DNA of 64,000 nucleotides, taken from assembly GCF_040939455.1 (NCBI RefSeq), contig NC_134126.1, positions 124,001 through 188,000 on the forward strand. The letters run 5' to 3'. Below the pieces are notes generated by a model. That model saw only the letters and a list, made by a program, of their open reading frames with translations, searched no databases and was not told where the DNA came from. Origin of the DNA: Microcebus murinus. Its lineage: Eukaryota; Chordata; Mammalia; Primates; Cheirogaleidae. Positions within the stretch are counted from its first letter, which is position 1; each line of letters starts with the position of its first letter. The position numbers and the translations under genes are program-made. Shown in pieces: positions 23,061 to 33,213 of this stretch.

Positions 23061-23909
23061 TTCAAACAGATTATGTGAGTCCAATCATTGAAGTGACGTA
23101 TATAGCCCGTGTCCCCATACCCCCTGTTTTCTTATTCATTTATTTCTCATTTTTTCCCAGCCTATTGTGGGGGTACCAAGGTTAAGGTCAGGTGCCATGC
23201 TCTTTCCCCGCCTTCCCTCTCAGGTCAGAGCTTCAAGTGTGCCCATCCCCCAGTTGGTGCGTACCCACCCCCTCACTAATGGATGTGTATGCCCACCCCA
23301 TCCCCACGCCCGCCTGACACCCACCCGATGAAGGTGATTCCTCTCTGTCCACTTTGGTGTCCATCTGTTCCTACCAATTTGCTGGTGAGCGCGCTCTCGT
23401 GGTGCTCGTGTGTCCATTCTTGGGATACTTGGCTTACTGGAATGGTTTCCAGCTCTGGCCAGGAGAGCACGAGAGGCGCCCTCTCACCGCTGCTCCTCAT
23501 AGCCAAATAGCACTCCGTGGTGTCCACGTGCCACATGTTATTAATGCACTCCTGGATGGATGGGCACTCGGGTCGCTTCCACATCTTTGTGATTGTGAAT
23601 TGTGCTCTAACTGTAACCCTTTCCCTTTCCCAACCCCTCTCCTCTACCCCTGCCTGACGTGCTCCTCCCTGGCCAGGCCTGTCACTGTCCTGGGCCCTTT
23701 CCTGACTGGCTCCTTCCCGCCAGGCCTGTTTCCGTCCTCTGCCCTTGCCTTACACGCTCCTCCTTGCCCGGTCCGTCACTTTACCCCTGCCTCATTCGCT
23801 TTTTCTCACTCTTCCCTTCACTGTCCTCGGCCTCTGCAGGACGGTCTCCTCTGTCACCTGGGCCTTCCAAGGTCTTGTTGTGGACGGTGGTTCAGGACGC
23901 CCTCCAGGA
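23061..23909 (+). repeat. Diverged, truncated edge unit of the 5S macrosatellite
   Basis: Identity to the array drops sharply at about 23,063, where TTTCCAAGCAGATGATGGG becomes TTTCAAACAGATTATGTG. From there the sequence follows unit positions ~50 to ~1,115 with many differences: the LINE-1 fragment, the left junction of the 1.55 kb insertion, a shortened minisatellite, and the CTGGGCCTTCCAAGG segment. It has no 5S sequence. Most differences are C/G in the array and T/A here. It looks like a terminal unit that escaped homogenisation. Confidence 0.8.
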
Positions 23910-24004
23910 AACTCTTGTGTTCTCCGGGCCAGAGCTGGAACCCGTGACAGTAAGCCAGGTGTCCTAGAATGTACAATTGAGTACCATGTGCCCTCACCAG
24001 CAAT
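23910..24004 (+). repeat. Inverted LINE-1 fragment at the array edge
   Basis: This reads as the reverse complement of the LINE-1 fragment 440 bp upstream (23,380-23,474): GGCCAGAGCTGGAACCC, CAGTAAGCCAGGTGTCC and CCTCACCAGCAA all pair with that stretch. Translation shows the same relation, PELEPVTVSQVS here on the plus strand against PELEPVPVSQVS on the minus strand of the array units. The two 95-bp arms could form an imperfect hairpin. Confidence 0.75.
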
Positions 24005-24429
24005 CAGGTGCCAGCAGTTATCTCTGCCTGGCTGGGTCTGTTGAGTTCCTCTCCAGGCCACACAGACGCCCTGGGACATGGGTACCGGGCAAATGCGGGG
24101 TGCTGGGTCGAGCAGGCTTTTCTCGTCCTCACACGTTGCGTTTCTACTGTGGATCGGCCTAGGTGGAGCCTTCAACACCCTGTCTCCGTGCCTTCCTTCC
24201 TTCATCTGGGGCCCAAACGGTACTGGGCTCCGCCCACCCTACCCATCCACAACCCCCAGTGCGCTGGTGACTGCGCATGGGTGCTGTGCCTCCTGCAGCT
24301 TCTCTCTGGGACAACCCTTTTCAGCTGTGACCCCTCTCGGTGGGGCTGTATCTTATTAACCTGGGCCCGGGCTGGGGCACTGCGCATGGGGAACCATTTT
24401 ATTTGCGTCTCTTTTTCTTATAAGAACAC

Positions 24430-24560
24430 TTTATGGAAATAGTCTTAGTCCCTACTTTGCAGAGGGAAAACAGGGACTCAGAAAGGCAAAGCCACTCAAC
24501 CAGGATCACAAAGCTGCGTGTGGCATGGCTGAGGCTCAGGCTGGAGCCTGCATTGTTATT
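24430..24560 (+). mobile_element. MIR SINE fragment
   Basis: CTTTGCAGAGGGAAAACAGG, GACTCAGAAAGGCAAAG and GATCACAAAGCTG follow the MIR core pattern of CATTTTACAGATGAGGAAACTGAGGC and GGTCACACAGC. This is an old pan-mammalian SINE, diverged. Confidence 0.6.
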
Positions 24561-25099
24561 CCCCCTGGATATTTGCATTTTCTCTTTATCAGTAATTGGC
24601 AGATGAAAGGCTTTATCATCCAGTTGAAAGTATCCCAAGCATTTGCTCAAAGAGGGGGAGGAGGTTATTTTGGGCCAAATGGGGAAGGGCCAAGCCCCTT
24701 GTGCTCCTGGTGTTGGCTAATTGTCCCAGCAGTGCGGACAGTAGGTGAGCTTAAGGTACTTACCAAACACACGTACTTTTTCATTTAGGGAAACTCCGCC
24801 TGGCCAGTGGCATTTGAAACCATAATAATGATTTCCTGAACCCTCCTGCTCCTTCACACGAAAAGCCCAGTCAAATCCTGCCTGAGTTTTTCCCCCATTC
24901 CTTCATTTCTTCACTCATCAAAGGTTGATTGAGCAGCTCTGGGCACAAAGACAGAGGGGATAGAGAAAAGAAGAAACAGCTCCAATTGTAGGCATACCCC
25001 GGCCTTGACAGGGCGATGGACAGGTGGCTTCCTGAGGAAAGGACTGACTTCAGTTGGAGATCTCAGAAATCAGGATCCAGGATTTCAAATGGTTAAATA

Positions 25100-25350
25100 A
25101 TTGATGTTGTTAATAGCTCCTAAATTTTGAGAACTTAATTATGTCTATGAGCAAAACCCCATACATTTGCTGTCTCTTTGAATCCTCAACAGAGTTCCGT
25201 GAGGCAAAGACTGTAATTCCCCACTTTTATGTTGAGGCTCAAAGATGGTCAAGATGCTTGGCAAAATTGTGCAGCTATGAAATAACAGCGCCACGATTTG
25301 AATCCAGAGCTTGTAGGAATCCACTGCTCAGACCACAGCCACTAAGGTAA
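25100..25350 (+). mobile_element. MIR SINE
   Basis: TGAATCCTCAACAGAGTTCC, GAGGCAAAGACTGTAATTCC, TTGAGGCTCAAAGATGG, GTGCAGCTATGAAATAACAG and GATTTGAATCCAGAGC follow the MIR consensus in order over about 250 bp, including the tRNA-distal part ending in CAGACCACAGCCACTAA. Confidence 0.75.
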
Positions 25351-25607
25351 GGTTCCCTGCAGGGCTGTCCCACACAACACGTTTTCCAGGTGTATGCATG
25401 GTTTCATATGTCAGTGCTCCATGTCTAGTTTAGCTTCATATGTTTTCACTGTAAGCTTTTAAAATGGAATTACTGAATAATGGCCTTTCAGATGGTACCA
25501 TTTCTTTTTAGATTTGAAATTGTAGTAAAAGTAACCCCTGAAAAAAAAATTCTGACACATGTACAAACATAGAGCATACTATGCATAATTACAACCTAGT
25601 AACACCT

Positions 25608-26520
25608 GAAAATTGTTTATGAAAGAACTTATTGTTTCTTATGTGTCTTTACAGGAAACTTTACCATTGCTTAAGCTCTCAGAGAATAGCAAGTCTATAT
25701 GCGAATAAACTTCCTAGAATGGAGTTAAGGCTAGTGTTAGGGTTAGTATTAGGGTTAAGGTTAGGATTGCCGATGAAACTTCGTTATGAAAGGACTGTTT
25801 CTTATGTGCATTTGAGGGCAAGGTCTACATTTTGCTTTAGTTCTCTGAGAACACGAAGCGTGAGCACTATCCACTCTAGCTGCATTCTCTAAGTGACTGT
25901 ACACATTTTACTATGGCAATTACTAATGAAAGAACTTACTGTTCCTTATATAGCTTTGACAGGAATCTCTGCACCCTGCTTAAGCTCTCAGAATAGCAAA
26001 CCTATAAGCAATGTGCTTTGTTATATAGGGTTAGTATTAACTTTTGCGTTAAGGATAGTATTGCACAGGAAACTTCTTTTTGAAAGACCGTAGTGTTTCT
26101 TATGTGCTTTTAACTGAAATCTCTACACACAGCATCAGTTCTCAGAAGGGTTTAGACAACGCATGTTTTAACTTCTGTTTCTAAGTGATGGTAAACATTT
26201 TCTCATTAAAATTTTCTATGAAAGAACTTATTTTTTTTAGTTTGTGTTTGCTGAGAAAATCTACACACCCCTTGCTTGCTCAGAGTGCTAGACAGCGCAC
26301 TCCCTAAGTTACGGTTAGTGGTTGTATTGCCTATGAAAATTCTTTTTGAAAGCATTTAATATTTGTTATGTGTGTTGGAAAGAAAACTCTAGACACTACT
26401 TCAGTTCTCAGAGAATAGCAATGCTAGACCACGAGCGTCCTAGCAAGGATGTGTTTGGATTGCTTATATAAATTCTTTATGAAAGCGTTTACTGTTTGTT
26501 ATGTATGTTTGAAACAAACT
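25608..26520 (+). repeat. AT-rich satellite block 1
   Basis: These are degenerate monomers of about 130-160 bp. A monomer reads ATGAAAGAACTTA, TGTTTCTTATGTGC, then a TACACACTGCTTCAG and CTCAGAGAA core, AAGC, and a CTAAGTGACTGTAAACATTT end. ATGAAAGAAC or a variant occurs near 25,620, 25,782, 25,928, 26,080, 26,220, 26,348 and 26,479. Some monomers replace the usual end with a GGGTTAG-type module. The block starts abruptly after single-copy DNA and is cut at 26,520 by an Alu. Confidence 0.8.
25723..25769 (+). repeat. Degenerate TTAGGG-like stretch in the satellite
   Basis: GTGTTAGGGTTAGTATTAGG followed by GTTAAGGTTAGGATT resembles telomeric repeats with interruptions. Weaker relatives lie at the same place in other early monomers (26,024 GGGTTAGTATTAAC; 32,282 GGGTTAGGTTTAGC; 31,857 GGGCTAGGTTG). 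It is therefore a satellite module and not a lone interstitial telomere. Confidence 0.6.
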
Positions 26521-26827
26521 AGAGAGAGTGTCGTTTTGTTGCCCAAACTACAGTGCATGCCCTGGCTTCAGCCTAGTTTACAGCAACCTTAATCTCCTGG
26601 GCTCAAACGATCCTCCTGCTTCAGCCTCCTGAGTATCTGGGAATACTGGCATGCACCACCATGACTGTATTTTTTCTATATATTGGCCAATCAATTTCTT
26701 TCTATTTATAGCAGAGATGGTGTCTTGCACTTGCTCAGGTTGGATTGCAACTCCTGACTTCAAGCAATCTGCCCGCATTGGGCTCCCAGAGTGCTAGGAT
26801 TACAGTGGTAAGCCACCACGCCCGGCT
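26521..26827 (-). mobile_element. Alu SINE, strepsirrhine type
   Basis: A minus-strand Alu without a clear poly-A tail. It ends at AGCCACCACGCCCGGCT (complement of the Alu 5' end) and contains TTGGCCAATCAATTTCTTTC, the lemur/galago-type linker. It interrupts satellite DNA. Confidence 0.85.
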
Positions 26828-26896
26828 CCTTAGTGACTTTAAACATTTTCTTTTGGAAATTCTTTTTGAAATGACTCACTATTATTTCCTTTGTGT
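26828..26896 (+). repeat. Satellite remnant between Alu and LINE-1
   Basis: AGTGACTTTAAACATTTTC, TTCTTTTTGAAATGACTCAC and TATTATTTCCTTTGTG continue the satellite monomer that resumes at 31,764. The last part is the left copy of the LINE-1 target-site duplication. Confidence 0.75.
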
Positions 26897-28830
26897 GTGT
26901 GTGTGTGTGAGTGTGTGTGTGTGTGTATGTGAAGAACTGTTATTTTTTATTTCGGCATAATATGTGGGTACGGCTTTTAAGGTTTCCAAAAATGCCCTTT
27001 CCCCCCCAAGTCTGTGTTTCCAGCGTGACCATCCCCAAGATGGTGCACATCTCACTCATTATTTATGTATACACGCGCCCCCCGCCCCCTTCTCACCTGC
27101 CCAATATGCTATCACTGTAATACCTATGTGTCCACTTAGGTGCTGATCAGTTAATACCAGTTTGCTGGTGAGTATATATGGTGCTTGTTTTTCCATTCCT
27201 GGGATACTTAATTTAGTTCCAGCTTCATTTAGGTTCCACCTCTACCAGGAAAATATAAGATGTGCTATATCAACGTTGTTTTATGAGCTGAATAGTACTC
27301 CATGGGATACGTATACCAATTTTGTTAATCTATTCTTGGATCGATGGACACTAGAGCTGTTTCCACAGTCTTGCAATTATGAATTCTGCTGCTATAAACA
27401 TTCGACTGCAGGTGTCTTTTTTGTAGAGTGTCACTGGATCTTTTGATAGATGCCCAGTAATGGGATTGCTGGATCAAAGGGTACATCCACTTGTATCGCT
27501 TTGAGGTATCTCCATATTGTTTTCCACGGAGGTAGAACTGGTTTGCAGCCCCACCAGCAGTTCCTTTCTCCGTCACCCAGGCCAGCATTTATTGTTTGGA
27601 GAATTTTTCATATAGGCCATTCTCACTGGTGTTAAGTGATATCTCACTGTGGTTTTGATTTGCATTCCCCTGATGATTAGAGATGTTGATCATTTTCGCA
27701 TGTTTGCTTGCTTTCTTCTTTAGAAAAGTTTCTGTTCAAGTGCCTTGCCCACTTTTGAATAGAGTTACTTGACGTTTCTTGTTGATATTCGTGAGTTCTA
27801 AGTATATTCGAATAAGCCACTTATCAGATGTGTAGGATGCATTTTCTCCCATTCTGTAGGTTGTCTACTTTCATGACTATTTCTTATCTGTGCAGAAGCT
27901 TTTTCGTTTGATCATGTCCCATTTATTTCTTTTTGTTGCTGCTGTGATTGCATTTGCGGACTTCATAAACTCGATGTTAATGAGAGTGTTTCCAAATTTT
28001 CTTCTCGAATTCTAGTACCTTAGGTTTAAGTCTGTTACCCAGCGTGAGTTGAGTTTTGTGAGAGGTGAAAGGTGTGGGTCCTGTTTTAGCATTCTACAGG
28101 TGTCTATCCACTTTTCCCACCATTTATAGAAACGGGATACTCTTCCCAACGTATGTTTTTGTCTGCTTTGTCAAAGATTAGATGGCTATATGTGGATGGT
28201 TTTATATGAAAATTCTCAGATCTGAGCCACTGGCCAATATTCCTATATTTTTCCAATATCAGATTGATATAGGTTGATATCTGGCATATTAATACCGCCA
28301 ACATTGTTTATGTTACCTAGAATTGCTTTTCACATTCGTGGTCTTCTTTGGTTCCATACGAAGCATAAAATTATTTTTTCTATATCTGTGAAGAATGCTA
28401 ATGGGATTTTAATAGGTATTTTACTATGTGTATAAATCAGTTTGGGTAGTTTAAACATTTTAATGAGGTTCAGTCTGCCAATCCATGAGCATGTTATATA
28501 TTTCCATCTGTTTACATGCTCTGCTATTTCATTCCTCAGTGTTTCATAGTTCACCCTGTAGCAGTCTTTTGCCTCGTATATTAAGTATATTCCTAGGCAC
28601 TTTAATTTCTTTGTAGCTATTCTGATGGGAATTGAGTCTCTGTTATGGTTCTCAATTTGATTGTTGGCGTGTATGAATGCCTCTGATATCTGTGTATTGA
28701 TTTTGTATTCTAACACTTTACTAAATTCATTTATTAGCTCCAGGTGTTTCTTGGTTGAATGTTTGGGGTATATCATATCATCAGCAAACAGTGAAAGTTT
28801 GATCTCTTCTGCTCCTATTTGGATACTTTT

Positions 28831-29154
28831 TTTTTTTGAGACAGAGTCTCGCTTTGTTGCACAGGCTAGAGTGAGTGCCGTGGCGTCAGCCTAGCTCACA
28901 GCAACCTCAAACTCCTGGGCTCAAGCAATCCTCCTGCCTCAGCCTCCCAAGTAGCTGGGACTACAGGCATGCGCCACCACGCCCGGCTAATTTTATATAT
29001 ATATATTTGTTGGCCAATTAATTTCTTTCTATTTATAGTAGAGACGGGGTGTTGCTCTTGCTCAAGCTGGTTTTGAACTCCTGACCTTGAGCAATCCGCC
29101 CGCCTCGGCCGCCCAGAATGCTAGGATTACAGGCTTGAGCCACCGCGCCCGGCC
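28831..29154 (-). mobile_element. Alu SINE inside LINE-1
   Basis: A minus-strand dimeric Alu with poly-T at its left end and GCCACCGCGCCCGGCC at its right. TATTTGGATACTTTT is duplicated exactly at 28,816-28,830 and 29,155-29,169, a perfect 15-bp target-site duplication. The strepsirrhine linker TTGGCCAATTAATTTCTTTC is present. It is the best-preserved Alu here and must be younger than the LINE-1. Confidence 0.95.
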
Positions 29155-30414
29155 TATTTGGATACTTTTAATTGCCCTTTCTTGTCTGATTGCCGTAGCT
29201 ATGACTTCCACGACTATGATGTATAGTAGTGGAGTTTGTGGGCAGCCTTGTCTGGTTCCCGTTCTAAATGGGAATGCTTTCAATTTTTCTTCATTCAATA
29301 TGATGTTGGCTATGGGTCTGTCATATATGGTTTGTATCATTTTTAGGTATGTATTTTATTAAGTGTTCGTATCTTGAAAAGATGTTGACTTTTGTAAAAA
29401 GCTTTCTCTGCGTCTTTTGAAAGAATCACGTGGTCTTTGTTTTTGCTTCTGTATATGTGGTGAATTGCATTTATAGATTTACGTATGTTGAACGTATCCT
29501 TCCCTGCATCGCAGGGATGAAGTCCACTTGGTCGTGATGTATTATTTTTTTTTGATAAGCGTCTGGATTCGGTTAGCTATGATTTTGTTGTTTGTAACAT
29601 GTTTGTTTGTTTGCATCTATATTCATTAGGGATATTGGTCTGTAGATTTCTTTTTTGTTGCATCCTTTCCTGGCTTTGGTATCAAAGTAATATTTGCTTC
29701 ATAAAAGGTGTCGGGGAGGTTTCCATTCTCTATGTTGTGGACTAATTTCTGCAAAATAGGCACTAGTTCTTTTGTTGTAAGTGTGATAAAATTCCGGTGT
29801 GAAACCACCTCGATTGGGACATTTTAGGTAGATTTTTAATTGCTGTTACTATTTCAGCTCTTGAGATTCGTCTGTCCAGGATATCTATTTCTTCCTGCTT
29901 GAGCCTAGGGAGACAGTGTGTTTCTAGAAATTTGTCCACTTCCTCCACATGTTCCCGTTTGTGTGCATACAGATTTTTGAAGTATTCATAAATTATATGT
30001 TGTATCTCCTTGGGATGAGTTATGATAGTCCTTTTTTATTCCTGATGTAGATTAGAGATTTCTATGTTCTGCTTTTCTTTTGGCGTGAGCCAATGTCGAG
30101 TCAATTATGTGTATTATTTCTAAGAACCAACTTTCTGTTTTATTAATCTTCAGAATAGCTTTCCCGTTTTCAGTTTCGTTTAGTTCTGATTTGGTCTTGT
30201 TGATTTCAGTCCTCCTGCTGGATTTGAGGTTGGTGTTGTTCTTTTACCAGTTCATTGAGTTGTTTCATTAGATTTTGGATTTGTGATCTCCTTGACTTTT
30301 GGTTATAGGCATTTATGGAAATACACTTTCCTCTCAGAACGGCTTTAGCTGTGCCACAGAGGATTTGATAACATGTCTCTCGGTCATTTTGCTCATAGAA
30401 TTTTTTATTTCCGC

Positions 30415-30744
30415 CTTTTTTTGTTGTTGTGAGAGAGTCTCGCTTTGTTGCCCATGCTAGAGTGAGTGTCGTGGAATCAGCCTAGCTCACAGCAACCTAA
30501 AACCCCTGGGTTCAAGCAATCCTGCTGCCTCAGCCTCCTGAGTAGCTAGAACGTCAGATATGCGCCACCATGCCCGGCTAATATTTTCTATATGTATCAG
30601 TTGGCCAATTAATTTTTTTCTTTTTATAGTAGAGACGGATTGTTGATCTTGCTCAGGTTGGTTTCGAATTCCTCATCTTGAGTTATCCACCGGATCGGCC
30701 TCCCAGAGTGCAAGAATTACAGGCGTGAGCCTCCGCACCCTGCT
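30415..30744 (-). mobile_element. Alu SINE inside LINE-1
   Basis: A minus-strand Alu starting with an interrupted T-run and GAGAGAGTCTCGCTTTGTTG, ending near CCTCCGCACCCTGCT. It carries TTGGCCAATTAATTTTTTTC. A short TTATTTC direct repeat flanks it. It is more diverged than the Alu at 28,831. Confidence 0.85.
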
Positions 30745-31763
30745 TATTTCTATCTTGATATGTTCATTTATGAACTAATCATTTATTAGGAGATTGTTTC
30801 AACCCTTTTTGTTGAAATGTGACTTTCAGTTAGGTTTGTTTCTTCTTTAGTCCACTGTGATCAGAGAAATACATGGTATGATTTCTATTTTTTAAAATTC
30901 CTTGATGTTTACTTTGTGTCCTAGGGTATGGTCCATGTTAGAGAATGTCCCCTGAGCTGAGGTGAAGAACATATATTAGTGGATTTTGGGTAGAATGTCC
31001 TGTAAATGTCAGTGAGATCCAAATGTACTAGAATTCTTTTTTAAGTCCATTATTTATTAGTTTTCTCTTTAACGGATCTCTCTTGTGCTGTCAGTGAAGT
31101 GTTGAAATCTCTGGTGATTATGGAGTTGCTATTAATCAAGTTGCTTAGAGCGAGTAAGGTTTGCTATATGAATCAGGGTGCACCTAAGTTGGTTGCATAA
31201 TATTTAAAATTGTTGTCCCTTCTTGTTGAACTAGTCCTTCACCTTTATATGACCATCTTTCTCTTTCACTACCTTTGCTGGTTTAAAAACTAAGTCGTCT
31301 AAAATGAGAACAGCCATGCCAGCCTTCTTTTTGCCTCCACTTGTTGAAACACTGATCTCCACCCTTTTACCTTCAGTGTATATACATCTTTGCAGGTTAG
31401 ATGTGTTTACTGATGGCAGCATATACTTGGCCTCTATTTTCTTAGCCAGTCAGCCAGCGTATGTCTCTTGAGTGGAGAGTTTAAGCCATTCACATTTATT
31501 GATAGAATTGATAGATAAGGTAGATTACTGTTCATTCTGTTGGTTTAGATATTCTTGCTTTGATTTCTGTATCGAACCATTGTAATATCTGGCCTTTATT
31601 CTTTGGATGTTGGTTGTTTCTAATCGTGAGTCTTTATTATGGTGTTCTGTGCGTAACACTTTTTTGAGTACCTCTTTTAGGGCTGGTCTTGGTGAATTCT
31701 CGGAGATTTATTGAATTCTGTGCCTATCTGAGAATGTCTTAATGTCTCCTTCATATATAAAGG

Positions 31764-32887
31764 CACTATTATTTCTCTTGTGTCTTTGAGGGCAGTTTAC
31801 ACACTTCTTCAGCTCTTAGAGAAACGCAAGTGTATACGCAATGCATGGCATAAGATAGGGCTAGGTTGATGGTTACACTTCAGGGTTACGATTGGTTTGA
31901 CAAAGAATCTCCTATATCAAAGAACTTACTATTGCTTGTTTGTTTCACAGCGAGATCCACACACTGCTTCACCTCTGAGAGACTTAGAAAGCATACAGGC
32001 AACGTAATTTCTGGGTTTCTTACGTTTACGTTTAGCCTTAGTGTTCAGGTTGCCTAAGAACATTTCTTGAAAGAACTTAATTTTTCTTATGTGCATTTCA
32101 CAGAAAACTGTACACACTGCTTCAGTTCTGAGAAACCAAACGTATAAACAAAGCACTTTCTAGCTGCTTTCTCAAAGTGTAAGTAAACATGAAAAATCTT
32201 TATCTTATGAATTTCACCGGAAACAGTACCCTTTGCTACAGCTCTCAGAAAATAGCGTGTAAAAGGCATGCTTCTCACACATGGGTTAGGTTTAGCATTT
32301 AAGTTAGGATACGGTTGCCAATGATCCTTTTCTGAAAAAAACATACTGTTTCTCAGGCGTGTTTTGCAGCAATCTCTATACACTGCTTCCGTTGTCAGAG
32401 AAAAGCAAGAGTATACATAACTAACTTTCCACTTGTTTTCTCGAAAGGATAGTAAATATTTGCTTACAAAAATTCTTGATTAAGACGTACTGTTTCCTTT
32501 GTGCCTTTGACAAGAAGCTCTAAACACTACTTCAGTTCTCAGAGATGAAGCGAATAGACCACGCACTTTATCTAAGTATGTGCAAATATTTTTATGAGTA
32601 TACACTCTGTGAAAGAATTTACAGTTTCTTCTGTGCCTTTGACAGGAATCTCTACATCATCGTCTCTCAGAATGAATAAAGTGGATAGTGCACATTCTAG
32701 CTCCGCTAGTGACCTCAACGTTCGCCTTGGGATATTATGTCATAGCTTACTATTTTTATATGCATTTGAAATCAAACTTTTCCCAATGCCCCAGTTCTCA
32801 GGGGAAAGCAAGTGTCTAGCAACGTTCTCTATTTGGATGTACACAATTTTCTTTGGACAATTTTTGTGAAAGAACTTATTTACTTAA
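31764..32887 (+). repeat. AT-rich satellite block 2
   Basis: Monomers resume directly after the LINE-1 with TTTGAGGGCAGTTTACACAC and TTCAGCTCTTAGAGAAACGCAAG. They include GGTTAG-module monomers (31,857; 32,282) and ordinary ones. An Alu interrupts at 32,888. Small reading frames in it are random. Confidence 0.8.
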
Positions 32888-33213
32888 ATTTTTTTTTTTT
32901 TTTGAGATTTGCCTCACATGGGTGACCTGTTAGAGTGCCGTGCCGTCAGTCACGCTCACAGCAACCTCAGACTCCTGGGTTCAGGCGATCTTCTTGCTAG
33001 AACCTTCCGAGTAGCTGGGATTACAGGCATCGCCACCATGCCCTGCTAATTTTTTATATATATTTTAGTTGGCCAATTAAATTCTTCCTATTTTTAGTAG
33101 ATACGGGGTCTTCCTCTTGCACAGGCTAGTTTCGAACTCCTGATCTTGAGCCTTCCTCCCACCTCGGTCTGCCGGAGTGCTAGAATTACAGGCCTGAGCC
33201 ACCGTGCCCGGCC
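32888..33213 (-). mobile_element. Alu SINE in satellite
   Basis: A minus-strand Alu with poly-T from about 32,889 and GAGCCACCGTGCCCGGCC at its right end. It contains TTGGCCAATTAAATTCTTCC. Flanking TTACTTAAA and TTCTTAAG may be a decayed target duplication. Confidence 0.85.

Larger units (their letters stand above)
24005..25607. other. Apparently single-copy DNA between array and satellite
   Basis: Apart from two MIR elements (separate entries) I recognise nothing firm here. 24,005-24,430 is moderately GC-rich. 24,880-25,060 (TTCATTTCTTCACTCATC... then GGCACAAAGACAGAGGGG) resembles the end of an old LINE/L2 or MIR-type repeat, but weakly. 25,370-25,607 is AT-rich with no assignment. Short open frames look random. 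Confidence 0.5.
27290..31540 (-). pseudogene. LINE-1 ORF2 remnant (endonuclease-reverse transcriptase)
   Basis: ORF2 protein cuts target DNA and reverse-transcribes LINE-1 RNA. Pieces appear in order on the minus strand. The endonuclease start is at ~31,450-31,530 (SINVNGLNSPLKRH) with GKKKAGMAVLILDD at 31,231-31,422. Pre-RT and RT pieces are at 29,626-29,948 ([17 protein letters not shown]) and 29,062-29,340 ([17 protein letters not shown], the conserved motif ahead of the catalytic region). C-terminal domain pieces are at 28,330-28,776 (AEHVNRWKYITCSWIGRLN) and near 27,400 (KKDTCSRMFIAAEF). Many stops, frameshifts and two Alu insertions break it, so it is inactive. Confidence 0.9.
26897..31763 (-). 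mobile_element. 5'-truncated LINE-1, minus strand
   Basis: Reading from high to low coordinates this contains a short inter-ORF region, the whole length of ORF2, and a 3' region matching the fragment found in the 5S units. It is flanked by CACTATTATTTC-CTTGTGT-like repeats (26,877-26,896 and 31,764-31,783), which differ by one or two bases. These are target-site duplications, so this was a target-primed insertion into the satellite. The element's 3' end carries a (CA)n tract (GT on the plus strand, 26,894-26,931) where a poly-A tail would be expected. Two Alus later inserted inside it. Without them it is about 4.2 kb; ORF1 and the 5' UTR are missing. Confidence 0.9.

Noticed and set aside
25723..25769. 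True interstitial telomere array
   Set aside because: The TTAGGG units are few and interrupted, and related sequence recurs as a satellite module, so this is not a telomere fusion point.
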